From the NCBI GenBank assembly GCA_018399635.1, contig JAGYOH010000008.1, positions 1 to 64,000 on the forward strand: 64,000 bases of DNA, read 5' to 3'. This DNA comes from Clostridia bacterium. Its GTDB lineage: Bacteria; Bacillota; Clostridia; Peptostreptococcales; Acidaminobacteraceae. This document shows, piece by piece, positions 24,323 to 32,943 of this stretch (within the stretch, counting starts at the first letter, position 1; each line of letters opens with the position of its first letter). The notes beneath the pieces are model-generated. The model was not told where the DNA came from and did no database searches. It saw only the letters and a list, made by a program, of their open reading frames with translations. Both the position numbers and the translations under genes were made by a program.

Positions 24323-25573
24323 ATGAGAATTTTGATTTTAGGGGGCGGCGGCCGGGAGCATGCCATCGCCATGAGTCTTCGGACCAGTCCCTCGGTTTCG
24401 GCCCTCTACTGTATTCCGGGAAATCCGGGTATTTCTGAAATTGCCACCACGGCGGCCATTTCCCTTGATGAAGGGGACAGACTTGTGGCCTATGCCGCCG
24501 CCGAGAAGATCGACCTGGTGGTGGTGGGACCTGAGCAGCCCCTGGTGGAGGGCATCGCAGACCGGTTCAGGGCTGCTGGAATCAAGGTTTTCGGTCCGGG
24601 GAAGCAGGCGGCCCGGCTGGAGGGCAGCAAGATTTTTTCCAAGGAGTTCATGGTGCGCCATGGCATCGCCACGGCACCCTATGAAATCTTTTCCTCGAAG
24701 GAAGCCGCCCTGGAGGGACTCAAGGCCTTTTCCTTTCCCGTGGTGATCAAGGTGGACGGTCTCGCCGCAGGCAAGGGGGTTCTGATCCCCAAGAATTTCA
24801 AGGAGGCCGAGGAGGTCCTGGTCCAGATTTTTGACGAGAGGAAATTCGGTCCGGCCGGGGAAAGAATTCTGGTGGAAGCCTTTGTCAGGGGTTTCGAGGC
24901 CTCGATACTTTGTCTGGTGGACGAGAATCACCTGGTCCCCCTGGAGAGTGCCAGGGATTATAAAAAAGCCCTGGACGGGGATCTGGGTCTCAATACCGGA
25001 GGCATGGGCACCATTTCTCCCAATGAGCTCCTGACCCCTTCGATCACCGGGGTCATCGCGTCAGAGGTCCTGGCCAAAACCCTCCAAGGACTCAAGGAGG
25101 ACGGGCTGACCTTTACCGGGGTCCTCTTCATCGGTCTGATGATGGACGAGAACCACCGGCCCCATGTGCTTGAATACAATGTCCGCTTTGGGGATCCTGA
25201 AACCCAGTCGGTGCTGCCGAGGTTGAAAAACGACCTGGGCCGGGTCATGATGGCGACGGTGGACAACCGGCTTGAAGAGCTTGTCCTTGAATGGCGGGAG
25301 GAAATGGCCCTGACGGTGATTCTGGCTTCGGGGGGCTATCCCGAGGCCTATGACCGCCACCTGCCCATCGAGATGGACGATCTCGATGAAGGGGTCATGG
25401 TGTTTCATTCCGGAACGGCCCTCAAGGGAGACCGTCTGGTGACCGCCGGCGGCCGGGTTCTCGGCGTCACCGCCCTGGGCGGGGACAAGGAGGTTCTCAG
25501 AGGGCTGGTTTACAGGAATCTTGAGAAGATCCGGTTTGAAGGAAAGCACTTCAGAAGAGATATCGGACTTTAG
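24323..25573 (+). CDS. purD: GAR synthetase
   Basis: Phosphoribosylamine-glycine ligase, 416 residues, ATP-grasp family. Seen: N-terminal [25 protein letters not shown], the ATP-grasp lysine loop [13 protein letters not shown] and the metal site [23 protein letters not shown] precedes the ATG. Last gene of the pur operon, closed by a strong terminator. Confidence 0.96.
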   Translation: MRILILGGGGREHAIAMSLRTSPSVSALYCIPGNPGISEIATTAAISLDEGDRLVAYAAAEKIDLVVVGPEQPLVEGIADRFRAAGIKVFGPGKQAARLEGSKIFSKEFMVRHGIATAPYEIFSSKEAALEGLKAFSFPVVIKVDGLAAGKGVLIPKNFKEAEEVLVQIFDERKFGPAGERILVEAFVRGFEASILCLVDENHLVPLESARDYKKALDGDLGLNTGGMGTISPNELLTPSITGVIASEVLAKTLQGLKEDGLTFTGVLFIGLMMDENHRPHVLEYNVRFGDPETQSVLPRLKNDLGRVMMATVDNRLEELVLEWREEMALTVILASGGYPEAYDRHLPIEMDDLDEGVMVFHSGTALKGDRLVTAGGRVLGVTALGGDKEVLRGLVYRNLEKIRFEGKHFRRDIGL

Positions 25574-25596
25574 CCACCCTCCGGGGTGGCTTTTTA
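25572..25596 (+). terminator. Terminator of the pur operon
   Basis: AGCCACCC and GGGTGGCT pair over TCCG and are followed by TTTTT; the hairpin starts in the purD stop codon. Confidence 0.9.
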
Positions 25597-25603
25597 AAAT
25601 CCT

Positions 25604-25632
25604 TTGATTAACCGACGGCTTATCGGTATAAT
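25604..25632 (+). promoter_or_regulatory. Sigma-A promoter of the cupin gene
   Basis: TTGATT, 17-bp spacer, TATAAT at about 25604-25632, followed by an AAAGGAGG ribosome site. Confidence 0.75.
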
Positions 25633-25649
25633 CAAAGAAAAGGAGGTCG

Positions 25650-26003
25650 ATGACTATGATCGTAGGTCATGAAAAAGAACTTGAATATAAAATGATGGTT
25701 GCCGATGACGTCAAGGGAGCCGGAATGAAAAAACTCGTAGGTCCCGATGAGGGTTGGGAAAGTCACGTGATGCGGCAGGTGAATCTTGAGGCCCGCGGCT
25801 ATTCTCCCCGCCACCAGCACGACTGGCCCCATATCAATTATGTGCTCAAGGGCGAAGGGGTGATCATGATTGAAGGCAAGGAACATCCGGTGAAGACAGG
25901 ATCCTATGCCTACATTCCCGCCGGCGCCCTCCACCAGTTCATCAATCCCACGGATGAGGAATTGAGTTTCATCTGCATCGTGCCCAAGGAGGGCCACCTA
26001 TAG
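25650..26003 (+). CDS. Cupin-domain protein
   Basis: A 117-residue single-domain cupin. The two conserved motifs are present: PRHQHDWPHINYVLKGEG (metal-binding His residues and Glu/Tyr region) and GSYAYIPAGALHQFIN. Small stand-alone cupins bind a metal and may isomerise sugars, oxidise small molecules or just sense ligands; nothing here decides. ATG 25650 is only 3 nt from GGAGG; ATG 25656 (MIVGHEKE) has better spacing and may be the true start. The next gene starts 1 nt after its stop, so they are co-transcribed. Confidence 0.8.
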   Translation: MTMIVGHEKELEYKMMVADDVKGAGMKKLVGPDEGWESHVMRQVNLEARGYSPRHQHDWPHINYVLKGEGVIMIEGKEHPVKTGSYAYIPAGALHQFINPTDEELSFICIVPKEGHL

Positions 26004-26004
26004 C

Positions 26005-26550
26005 ATGGTGTTTTTCTTCATGAGGCACGGTCAAACGGACCACAACAAGCAGGGTATTCTGCAGGGTCATCTGGACACCTCCCTCAACGACAGGGGCAGG
26101 GCCCAGGTGCTTGAAGCCCTTCAGACCCTCAAAACCCATGAGTTCGATCTCGTCATCACCTCCCCCTTGAAGCGGGCCCGGGAAAGCGCCGGAATCGTGG
26201 CGAGGGAGATCGAAGCCCCCCTGCAGGTGAATCCCCGTCTCAGGGAGCGGACCTTCGGTGAACTTGACGGCAGGCCCTTCAAGGAAATCATGGCCCTGTA
26301 TCCCGATTTCTGGGAGATCATACGAACCGATACCGGCCGGGTCACCCCGGGATGTGAAACCCTCGAGGAGGTGGAAAGCCGACTCAAGGAGTTCCTCCGG
26401 GAGGTGCGGGACCTGGGTCTGAGAAAAAAAATCCTGGTGGTTTCCCACGGGGCGACGGGCAGGATCCTGCACAAGCTCATCAACCGGGATGAGAATTTTC
26501 ACGAGTTTGAAATCGAGAATTGCAAAATCATCGAATTTTCGTTAGAATGA
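26005..26550 (+). CDS. Histidine phosphatase (phosphoglycerate mutase-like)
   Basis: A 181-residue protein of the branch 1 histidine phosphatase superfamily. The phosphorylated His8 lies in FMRHGQTD; other catalytic residues are in SPLKRARESA, the Glu in RLRERTFGELDG and the late His in VVSHGATGRIL. The size and motifs fit small-molecule phosphatases (GpmB/CobC-like) rather than glycolytic mutase; the substrate is unknown. GGAGG lies within the end of the cupin gene. The promoter of the downstream preQ1 leader lies in its last codons. Confidence 0.88.
   Translation: MVFFFMRHGQTDHNKQGILQGHLDTSLNDRGRAQVLEALQTLKTHEFDLVITSPLKRARESAGIVAREIEAPLQVNPRLRERTFGELDGRPFKEIMALYPDFWEIIRTDTGRVTPGCETLEEVESRLKEFLREVRDLGLRKKILVVSHGATGRILHKLINRDENFHEFEIENCKIIEFSLE
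26520..26548 (+). promoter_or_regulatory. Promoter of the preQ1-queT transcript
   Basis: TTGCAA (26520-26525), 17-bp spacer, TAGAAT (26543-26548), inside the end of the phosphatase gene and about 20 nt before the riboswitch. Confidence 0.6.
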
Positions 26551-26569
26551 AGCCGACCATCTATCAATC

Positions 26570-26612
26570 GGACAGTTCGAAAGCCTCCTGTCCACAAAAA
26601 TAAAACTAAGGC
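26570..26612 (+). ncRNA. PreQ1-I riboswitch
   Basis: P1 is GGACAG (26570-26575) with CTGTCC (26588-26593). The loop TTCGAAAGCCTC and the A-rich tail ending ACTAAGGC (26594-26612) fit the class I preQ1 aptamer, in which tail bases pair back into the loop (GCC with GGC here). It lies directly before queT, a known target of this class. Confidence 0.85.
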
Positions 26613-26629
26613 ATCCAAAGGATTTGTTC

Positions 26630-26659
26630 AGGTTGCCCGTCAAGGCGACCTTTTCTTTT
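26630..26659 (+). terminator. PreQ1-controlled terminator
   Basis: AGGTTGCC (26630-26637) pairs with GGCGACCT (26644-26651, one G-T pair), followed by a T-rich run. It stands between the aptamer and the queT ribosome site, so ligand binding should stop transcription. Confidence 0.8.
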
Positions 26660-26679
26660 GCCTCAAAAGGAGTTTCCCC

Positions 26680-27141
26680 ATGATTCGTCAAATGACCCAG
26701 ATCGCCATCACTGCGGCGCTTTATGCCACCCTGACCCTGGCCCTCGCCCCCATCAGCTATGGCAACATCCAGTTCAGACTCTCCGAGGTCCTCACCCTGC
26801 TGGCCTATTACAATCCGGTGTTCATCCCGGGGATCACCCTGGGGACCCTCATCGCCAATCTCTTCAGTCCTCTGGGAACCGTGGACGTGATTTTCGGCAC
26901 CCTGGCGACTTTCCTGAGCGTGGTGATGATTTCCCGGACCAGGAATTTCTATCTGGCCACCCTCTGGCCCACCCTGATCAACGGGGTCATCATCGGCTGG
27001 GAGCTCAACCTCGTTTTCGGCCTCCCCCTCTGGCTGTCCATGGCCCAGGTGGCCGCCGGAGAGTTCGTGGTGGTCAGCGTCATCGGGACTCTGATTTTCA
27101 AAAAGACCCTGAAGAACCAGGACTGGTTCAAGCTTGACTGA
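26680..27141 (+). CDS. queT: QueT-family queuosine-precursor transporter (ECF S component)
   Basis: A 153-residue membrane protein of the QueT family, the substrate-capture subunit of an energy-coupling-factor transporter for preQ1 or a related 7-deazaguanine. About five hydrophobic segments; QFRLSEVLTLLAYYNPVFIPGITLGTLIANL and WPTLINGVIIGWEL are typical. AAAGGAG lies 8 nt before ATG 26680. The preQ1-I riboswitch upstream independently supports the function. The shared EcfA/EcfT subunits are not in the window. Confidence 0.93.
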   Translation: MIRQMTQIAITAALYATLTLALAPISYGNIQFRLSEVLTLLAYYNPVFIPGITLGTLIANLFSPLGTVDVIFGTLATFLSVVMISRTRNFYLATLWPTLINGVIIGWELNLVFGLPLWLSMAQVAAGEFVVVSVIGTLIFKKTLKNQDWFKLD

Positions 27142-27222
27142 CTGAAGGCATCTGAAGGCGGTCGTTTCCTTCAAGTTTGAAGGAATCCGCCATCGGGACA
27201 CCCTTTACCGGCGGCCGGATGG

Positions 27223-27228
27223 TATAAT
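27223..27228 (+). promoter_or_regulatory. -10 box before the EamA gene
   Basis: TATAAT at 27223-27228 overlaps an in-frame TTG (27228) that would otherwise give the longest frame; transcription should start near 27235, so that TTG cannot be the start. Confidence 0.55.
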
Positions 27229-27260
27229 TGAAGAATCATAAGAGAAAGAAGGTTCACGCT

Positions 27261-28151
27261 TTGGGAGTATTCTTGATGTTGATGTCGTCGTTTTTTTTCA
27301 CCCTCAGCACTTTTTTCGGCAAGCTGGTTGCCAACACCACGGAGATGGACGCCATCATCACCTCCTTTTCAAGGTATTTTCTCGGGACCCTGGGCATGGC
27401 GGTCTTCATGCGGGTCAAGGGGATCTCCTTCAAACCGGTCAAAAACAAGCCGGTTCTGACAAGGTCCTTCCTGAACGCCTCGGCCCTGATTCTCCTGACA
27501 GGCTCTTTGAATTTCACCACCATCACCAATGCCAACATGATCCATCTCACCTATCCGGTCTTCGTCTTTCTCCTGGCCAGGTTCATCACCAGGGAAAAGC
27601 TCAAACCCGTCGCCTTCGTCTACCTCTTCCTGATCCTGGTGGGAACCTACATCGTTTCAGATCCCCAGCTGACAGCCATCAATGTCGGAGATCTGATTGC
27701 CTTTGCCTCAGCCATTTTTGCCGGCCTGGCCATCCTTTATCTGACCGAGGCCCGCAAGACGGAATCCACCATCATCATCCTTTTCTATCTGATGCTGGTG
27801 GGAACGATCCTCAGTTTCCCCTTTGTGGTGGGGGATATCGGCAAGCTCTCCTTCGATTCCCTGGGAATCGTCCTCCTGGCTGCCGGATCAGGCTTCTTCG
27901 GCCAGTATTTCACCACCGAGGGCTTCAAGTACGTGGATTCCGCCACGGGATCCATTCTGTCGTCGAGCCGCATGGTGATGGCGGCCCTGATGGGCTACTT
28001 CTTTCTGTCGGAACCTCTGGATTTCAGAATCCTCATGGGAATCCTTCTGATCCTTTCCGCCCTGGTCGGGGTCAGCGGCTACCTGGGGATTCTCAAAGAG
28101 AAATTCAAAAGATCGAAACTTCCCCCTGCCGTTGAAGAGGTGGAGGAATAG
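27261..28151 (+). CDS. EamA/RhaT-family transporter
   Basis: About 296 residues with ten predicted membrane helices in two repeats of five, the drug/metabolite transporter layout (EamA). Seen: SSFFFTLSTFFGKL early in helix 1, a first-half repeat ending in FITREKLKPVAF and a second-half repeat with YFFLSEPLDFRILMGILLILSALVGV. The substrate is unknown; relatives export amino acids or metabolites. TTG 27261 is chosen because AAGAAGG lies 8 nt upstream; ATG 27276 with GGGAG upstream is an alternative. Confidence 0.85.
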   Translation: MGVFLMLMSSFFFTLSTFFGKLVANTTEMDAIITSFSRYFLGTLGMAVFMRVKGISFKPVKNKPVLTRSFLNASALILLTGSLNFTTITNANMIHLTYPVFVFLLARFITREKLKPVAFVYLFLILVGTYIVSDPQLTAINVGDLIAFASAIFAGLAILYLTEARKTESTIIILFYLMLVGTILSFPFVVGDIGKLSFDSLGIVLLAAGSGFFGQYFTTEGFKYVDSATGSILSSSRMVMAALMGYFFLSEPLDFRILMGILLILSALVGVSGYLGILKEKFKRSKLPPAVEEVEE

Positions 28152-28195
28152 GGCGGCCAGGGTGGATTGGACCACCGGCGGCCTCAGGGTCAAAA

Positions 28196-28230
28196 TCAGG
28201 GATGAAATCCCTGATGAACTGAGGTATAAT
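28196..28230 (+). promoter_or_regulatory. Dyad and -10 box before the small membrane protein gene
   Basis: TCAGGGAT and ATCCCTGA (28196-28214) form a perfect 8-bp dyad over GAA, followed by TATAAT at 28225-28230. The dyad covers the expected -35 position, so it may be an operator, or a weak terminator of the EamA gene. Confidence 0.45.
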
Positions 28231-28261
28231 GAAAGCAGAATAGAGATTTTGGGGGATTGAT

Positions 28262-28483
28262 ATGTACAAATTTTATTCTTTTATCTTTTTCGCTGGCATT
28301 GCGACATCACTTTATAGCGGGATAGGACTTAAATTTGGATTTTTGGATGAAACCGTGGCCGGACTTTATGGAATTTTAGGACTCTTGGGAACAGGAATGG
28401 GTTTTGCCGGAAGAAATTATATCTACAAGAAACAGCAATTGGATAAGGCCATCAGGGCGCAGAAAAAAGCCGGTTCACGTTGA
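28262..28483 (+). CDS. Small membrane protein of unknown function
   Basis: A 73-residue protein with two hydrophobic segments (about 3-22 and 31-50, the second rich in Gly: GLYGILGLLGTGMGFAG) and a basic C-terminal tail (KKQQLDKAIRAQKKAGSR). GGGGGA lies 5-6 nt before ATG 28262. It has its own promoter and terminator, so it is a real single-gene unit. I do not recognise the family. Confidence 0.7.
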   Translation: MYKFYSFIFFAGIATSLYSGIGLKFGFLDETVAGLYGILGLLGTGMGFAGRNYIYKKQQLDKAIRAQKKAGSR

Positions 28484-28496
28484 ACCGGTTTTTTTA
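28470..28496 (+). terminator. Terminator of the small membrane protein gene
   Basis: CCGGTTCA and TGAACCGG pair over CGT and are followed by seven T, starting in the last codons. It also lies just beyond the stop of the convergent alr gene. Confidence 0.8.
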
Positions 28497-28500
28497 CGGG

Positions 28501-29649
28501 TTAGAGGATTTCGTTGAGGACAAGACTCTCCCTGCCGCCCTCAAGGTAGATCCGGGGAATCCGGGAGGCGAGTCGGGCCAGGATTTCATTTTTGTTGGTG
28601 GCTGCCAGAACCGCCAGTTCGGCCACCGGCAGGCCCTCTCCGAAGAGCACCGCTTCGTCTCCAGGACCCACATCGGGTATCAGGGTGACATCCACCATCA
28701 TCTGGTCCATGCAGATGATGCCCACGATGGGGGCCTTCATCCCCCTGATCAGCACATGGCCCCGGTTGGAGAGGTTTCTCGGATACCCGTCCCCGTAACC
28801 CACCGGCAGGGTGGCGATCCGGGTGGTTTTTTCGGCCTTGAAGGTGAAGTCATAGCTGACCCCTTCCCCGGGCTCCAGGGTGTTGAGATGGGTGACTCTG
28901 GTGACGAACCGGGCCACGGGCCTGAGGTGGACGTCCTCACTGTGATAGGATTTGAGACCATAGAGGGCGGCTCCCGGCCGGATCATGTCCAGACGAAAAT
29001 CAGGATAATCGATGCCGGAGATGCTGTCGGCGACATGGACCAGGTCAAAGCTAGCCCCCAGGTCTCCGAGGAAATCCTTGAAAGCCCTGAGCTGCTTCTG
29101 GTCTTCCTCCGGTGAGCATAGGGCCAGATGGGTGAAGATTCCCTCCACCTCAAGATGGGGCAGTTTCAGAATTTCGGCGATTTCGATTCCGGATTCCGGG
29201 GTGGGACTCAGGCCCAGCCGGTTGAAACCGGTATTGATTTTGAGATGGACCTTGACGGTAGTCCCGCTTTCAAGGGCGATGTTTTCAAGAATCCTGGCCT
29301 GGTGAAGGGAAAAAATCGTGAGGGTGATTTGATGAGCAACACCGGTTTCAAGGTACTCGTCAGGGGTGTGTCCCATGACGAAAAGGGGATAGGCCGCCCC
29401 GGATTGTCTGAGGGCCAGGGCTTCGAGCAGGTTTGCGACCCCCAGGTAATCGATGCCCTCTTCATGAAGGGCCCTGGCGATTACCGGCGCCCCCAGACCG
29501 TAGGCATTGGCTTTGATCACCCCGGTGACGGCCACCCGGGGACCTACCAGAGCCTTCAGGGTTCTTAGATTGTCTCTCAGGGCGTCGAGGTCGATGAAAA
29601 GCCGGGTGTCCCGGAGGACCAGGGAGGAATCGTAGGATTGGATCATCAT
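28501..29649 (-). CDS. alr: Alanine racemase
   Basis: A PLP enzyme of 382 residues interconverting L- and D-alanine. Seen: VIKANAYGLG with the PLP lysine Lys46, GFNRLGL, the catalytic Tyr in GVSYDFTF, PVGYGDGYPR and ICMDQMMVDVT. Normal length. GGAGA stands before the start; a second ATG follows directly. The gene is divergent from the M20 amidohydrolase, sharing an AT-rich 89-bp intergenic. Next to peptide-salvage genes it may convert D-Ala from wall peptides as well as supply wall synthesis. Confidence 0.94.
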   Translation of the reverse strand: MMIQSYDSSLVLRDTRLFIDLDALRDNLRTLKALVGPRVAVTGVIKANAYGLGAPVIARALHEEGIDYLGVANLLEALALRQSGAAYPLFVMGHTPDEYLETGVAHQITLTIFSLHQARILENIALESGTTVKVHLKINTGFNRLGLSPTPESGIEIAEILKLPHLEVEGIFTHLALCSPEEDQKQLRAFKDFLGDLGASFDLVHVADSISGIDYPDFRLDMIRPGAALYGLKSYHSEDVHLRPVARFVTRVTHLNTLEPGEGVSYDFTFKAEKTTRIATLPVGYGDGYPRNLSNRGHVLIRGMKAPIVGIICMDQMMVDVTLIPDVGPGDEAVLFGEGLPVAELAVLAATNKNEILARLASRIPRIYLEGGRESLVLNEIL

Positions 29650-29671
29650 AAAATCTCCTTTTTTTTTAAGC

Positions 29672-29706
29672 GAATCATTTACAACAATTCAACAAAATAA
29701 TATGAT
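29672..29706 (+). promoter_or_regulatory. Sigma-A promoter of the M20 gene
   Basis: TTTACA, 17-bp spacer, TATGAT within the alr-M20 intergenic region (-10 at about 29700-29706). Confidence 0.6.
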
Positions 29707-29738
29707 TACGATAAATAAGCTTCGTAAAGGGGTCAGTC

Positions 29739-30935
29739 ATGGAACTAAGAGAAAAGGTAGAGGCCGTAATGGAAGACGTGGTGGCGATTCGTCGCCGGAT
29801 CCATCAACATCCCGAACTGGGATTCGAGGAGGTGAAGACCCAGGAACTCGTCATGAAGACCTTGGAGGCCATGGGAATTGAACATCGTCCCGTGGCAAAA
29901 ACCGGGGTTCTGGGCATCATCAGGGGCAGACAGCCGGGGAGGGTGGTGGCCCTCAGGGCCGACATGGACGCCCTCCCCCTCACGGAGGCGACGGGGGCTC
30001 CCTACGCCTCCAAGCGTCCCGGGGTGATGCACGCCTGCGGTCACGACGCCCATACCGCCATGCTGCTGGGCATGGCCCGGGTCCTCGGCGGCATGAGGGA
30101 GGATTTTGAAGGGACCGTCAAGTTGTTTTTCCAGCCGGCGGAGGAAACCGTGGGTGGCGCCCTCCCTATGATCCAAGAAGGGGTCATGGCCGATCCGAGG
30201 GTGGATTACACCCTGGGCCTTCACGTGATGCCCCAGCATCCTGCAGGGGTCGTCTCCCTCAAGTACGGCAAGATGAACGCATCCACCGATACCGTCACAG
30301 TAAAGATCACCGGCAAGGGGGGGCATGGCGCCTATCCCCATCAGGCGGTGGATGCCGTCCTCATCGCCGGACATGTGATTACGGCCCTGCAGTCCATCGT
30401 CAGCCGGAGCGTCTCCCCCCTGGATGCCGTAGTGCTGAGTTTCGGCAGGATTTCCGGGGGCACGGCCGACAACATCATTGCGGATGAAGTGGTGCTCACA
30501 GGGACTCTGAGAGCCCTTGATGAAGGCGTCCGGGCCATGGTCAAGGACAGAATCAAGGCTGTCGTGGCGGACACCTGCACCGCTCTCGGGGGCGTGGGGG
30601 AGACCAGGATCAAGGCCGGCTACAACGCTCTGATCAATGATGACGGGGTGGTGGAGGTGATCCGGGAAAACGCCGCTTCTCTTCTAGGGGAATCCCGGGT
30701 GCTGGTGGCCAAGGAGCCCAGTCTCGGGGCCGAGGACTTTTCCTTCTTCCTCAACCACAGCCGGGGGGCCTTTTTCAACCTGGGCTGCGGCAATGAGTCA
30801 AGGGGCATCACCCAGGGACTCCATCATCCCGGCTTTGATATCGATGAGGCCTGCATGACAATCGGGATCCAGCTTCAGATCATGAATACCCTGTCTTTAC
30901 TCGGAGGAAGAATCCCCGACGGTGGCGGCCTCTAG
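29739..30935 (+). CDS. M20-family amidohydrolase
   Basis: A 398-residue metallohydrolase of the M20D type (N-acyl-amino acid or aminoacyl amidohydrolases, hippurate-hydrolase-like). Seen: RRIHQHPELGFEE, LRADMDALPLTEATG, the metal-binding MHACGHDAHTAMLLG, PAEETVGGALPMI with the catalytic Glu, LHVMPQHPAG and the C-terminal GAEDFSFF. No signal peptide, so it is cytoplasmic. Likely substrates are N-acyl amino acids or short peptides; related enzymes deacetylate diaminopimelate derivatives. The 3' end overlaps the convergent S66 gene by 39 bases. Confidence 0.88.
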   Translation: MELREKVEAVMEDVVAIRRRIHQHPELGFEEVKTQELVMKTLEAMGIEHRPVAKTGVLGIIRGRQPGRVVALRADMDALPLTEATGAPYASKRPGVMHACGHDAHTAMLLGMARVLGGMREDFEGTVKLFFQPAEETVGGALPMIQEGVMADPRVDYTLGLHVMPQHPAGVVSLKYGKMNASTDTVTVKITGKGGHGAYPHQAVDAVLIAGHVITALQSIVSRSVSPLDAVVLSFGRISGGTADNIIADEVVLTGTLRALDEGVRAMVKDRIKAVVADTCTALGGVGETRIKAGYNALINDDGVVEVIRENAASLLGESRVLVAKEPSLGAEDFSFFLNHSRGAFFNLGCGNESRGITQGLHHPGFDIDEACMTIGIQLQIMNTLSLLGGRIPDGGGL

Positions 30936-31856
30936 AAAGTCGACGGTCATCTCGTCGCCGTCGATCCTGACGGTGACCCCCAGGGGTATGGTGAACTGGG
31001 GTGAGACGTGGCCGGCCCTGAAATTGTAAAGGACGGGCTTGTCGTATTTCGACAGGATCTCCCTGAAAATGGTCTTCAAGGGGAGGTCCACCTTGCCCTG
31101 ATAGCCCTCCTCCGCCTTGCATCCGTGGAAGGTTCCCAGGATGATTCCCGCCGCATCCCTGAACTTGCCGCTGAGATCAAGGGACATGAGCATCCGGTCC
31201 ATGACATAGTGGTATTCGTGGACCTCTTCGATGAAGAGGATTCTGTCCCGGGTGTCGATCTCATAGGGGGACCCCAGGGCGGCGGTGAGGAGGGACAGGT
31301 TCCCGCCCACGATCCGTCCCGTGGCGGTACCTCCCTGAAGGGCCGTGAGAGGCTCTCCCGGGGGAGGCTGGTAAAGTCCCAGGGCTTTGTTTCCCATGAG
31401 GTTTTTTTTCAACCAGTCGAAGGTGTAGGGATTGTCGGGATAGAGGGGGGGCTGGCCGTAGGCGGTGGGACCGTGGAAGGTGATGAGGTCCGAGAGCCGG
31501 TTCAGTGGCAGGTGCAGACCCGTGATATCGCTGTAGCCGAGAAAAACCTTGGGATGCCTCCGAATCATATCGAAGTCGATCATCTCAAGGAGTCTGGGGG
31601 TGCCGTAACCGCCCCTGAGGGCGATGACCCCCTTGATTTCGGGATCGGCAAAGGCCGCATTCACATCCCCGGCCCTGAGGGCGTCCTCTCCGGCCAGGTG
31701 GCCGTGGCGGGCATGACAGCTCGGGTAGAAAACCGGCTTCAAGCCCAGGGCCTCCATGGCCTCCCTGGCGACGGCGATATTTTCAGGCAGGATGGGGGAT
31801 GAGGGGGCGACGATGGCGACGGTGTCCCCCTTTGACAAGACTTTTGGCTTGATCAT
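30897..31856 (-). CDS. LD-carboxypeptidase (S66 family)
   Basis: A 319-residue S66 serine peptidase. Family members (LdcA, YkfA, MccF) cut the L,D bond before the terminal D-Ala of murein tetrapeptides, or resist microcin C. Seen: N-terminal LSKGDTVAIVAPSSP, RGGYGTPRLL, the nucleophile Ser in FLGYSDITGLH, VGGNLSLLTAALGSPYE, the catalytic Glu in FIEEVHE and the His in FRAGHVSPQ. No signal peptide, consistent with action on imported muropeptides. Divergent from the M19 dipeptidase and next to a peptide importer, it supports a wall-peptide recycling role. Confidence 0.9.
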   Translation of the reverse strand: MIKPKVLSKGDTVAIVAPSSPILPENIAVAREAMEALGLKPVFYPSCHARHGHLAGEDALRAGDVNAAFADPEIKGVIALRGGYGTPRLLEMIDFDMIRRHPKVFLGYSDITGLHLPLNRLSDLITFHGPTAYGQPPLYPDNPYTFDWLKKNLMGNKALGLYQPPPGEPLTALQGGTATGRIVGGNLSLLTAALGSPYEIDTRDRILFIEEVHEYHYVMDRMLMSLDLSGKFRDAAGIILGTFHGCKAEEGYQGKVDLPLKTIFREILSKYDKPVLYNFRAGHVSPQFTIPLGVTVRIDGDEMTVDFLEAATVGDSSSE

Positions 31857-31930
31857 GGTGGCAATTCTCCTTTAAAAAAGTTATTCTAACCATATTATAA
31901 GCGAATTCTATGCCAATATTGGAGGACATT

Positions 31931-32938
31931 ATGGAAATTCAGAAAATCGCGAAGGAAATTCATGAAAATTCCCCCCTTGTCGACGCCCATCTGGATCTCG
32001 GGGCCATCGTCTATGAAGGCAAGCGCCGGGGAGAAACCAGGGTCATCGAAGAGCACTTTCTAGGGCCCTTCAAGGCGGCGGGAATCAAACTGGTGGTGGG
32101 AGCCATTTTTGTGGATGATATCTATCTCCCTGAAAAGGCCCTCAGGGTGGCCATCAACCAGGTGGAGGACGTCCTCGAGGAAATCGAGGAAAGCTCCGAC
32201 CTGATGCTGGTCACGGATGGCGGGAGTCTCGAAGCCTGCCTGGAGGGTGACCGGATCGGGATCATTCTCTCTTTAGAGGGGGCGGATCCTCTCTACGACG
32301 ACCTGGATCTTCTGAAGGTCTTTTACAGACTCGGCGTCCGGGGACTGGGACTCACCTGGAGTCGCAGGAATTCTGCCGCAGACGGCAGTTTCTTCAGTCC
32401 CAGGGTCCAGGGAAAGGTGGGAGGACTCACCCCCTTCGGCGTGGCCCTGATCAGGGAGGCCGAGGCCCTGGGGATGTTTCTGGACTACAGTCATCTCAAC
32501 GACGAGGGCTTCCTTGACGCGGTGGCTTTCTCTGAAAAACCCTTCATCTTCAGCCACTCGAACTCAAGGGCGCTTCATCCCTCCATGCGAAACATTTCCC
32601 ACGAGATGATGGAGGTTCTCAAGGCCAGGGGCGGCGTCATCGGCATGAACGGGGTCCGCTCCCTGATCAGCGATGAGAGAGAGCGCCACACGATCGCCTG
32701 TTTCGCGGATCATTTCGAGGATACCTTGAAGCTGACGGGCTACGACCATGTGGGCCTGGGCCTCGATCTGTGCAATCTGATCATGCCCCGGGCCTATCCC
32801 GTGGACCTGCTGGAGGATCACGGACAAGTCATTCTCATCACCGAGGAACTGTTGAGAAGGGGACACCGGGCGGCGGATCTCGAGAAAATCCTGGGGGGCA
32901 GTTTCCTCCGGTTCTTTCAAAAACACTGGGAGCTGTGA
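31931..32938 (+). CDS. Membrane dipeptidase-type peptidase (M19)
   Basis: A 335-residue zinc dipeptidase of the renal-dipeptidase family, which cleaves L,D- and L,L-dipeptides. Seen: the metal motif LVDAHLDLG, a Glu in ILSLEGADPL, LGLTWSRRNSAADG, IFSHSNSRALHPSMRNI and HVGLGLDLCNL. ATG 31931 is chosen because GGAGG lies 5-6 nt upstream; an earlier ATG (31910) has no site. No signal peptide, so cytoplasmic, as bacterial M19 enzymes usually are. Its ability to cut bonds to D-residues suits it to wall-derived dipeptides. Its stop lies just before the sigma-54 activator gene. Confidence 0.88.
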   Translation: MEIQKIAKEIHENSPLVDAHLDLGAIVYEGKRRGETRVIEEHFLGPFKAAGIKLVVGAIFVDDIYLPEKALRVAINQVEDVLEEIEESSDLMLVTDGGSLEACLEGDRIGIILSLEGADPLYDDLDLLKVFYRLGVRGLGLTWSRRNSAADGSFFSPRVQGKVGGLTPFGVALIREAEALGMFLDYSHLNDEGFLDAVAFSEKPFIFSHSNSRALHPSMRNISHEMMEVLKARGGVIGMNGVRSLISDERERHTIACFADHFEDTLKLTGYDHVGLGLDLCNLIMPRAYPVDLLEDHGQVILITEELLRRGHRAADLEKILGGSFLRFFQKHWEL

Positions 32939-32943
32939 AAGCC

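Noticed and set aside
27228-27230. TTG as start of the EamA transporter
   Set aside because: It overlaps the TATAAT -10 box and has no ribosome site; TTG 27261 has one at 8 nt.
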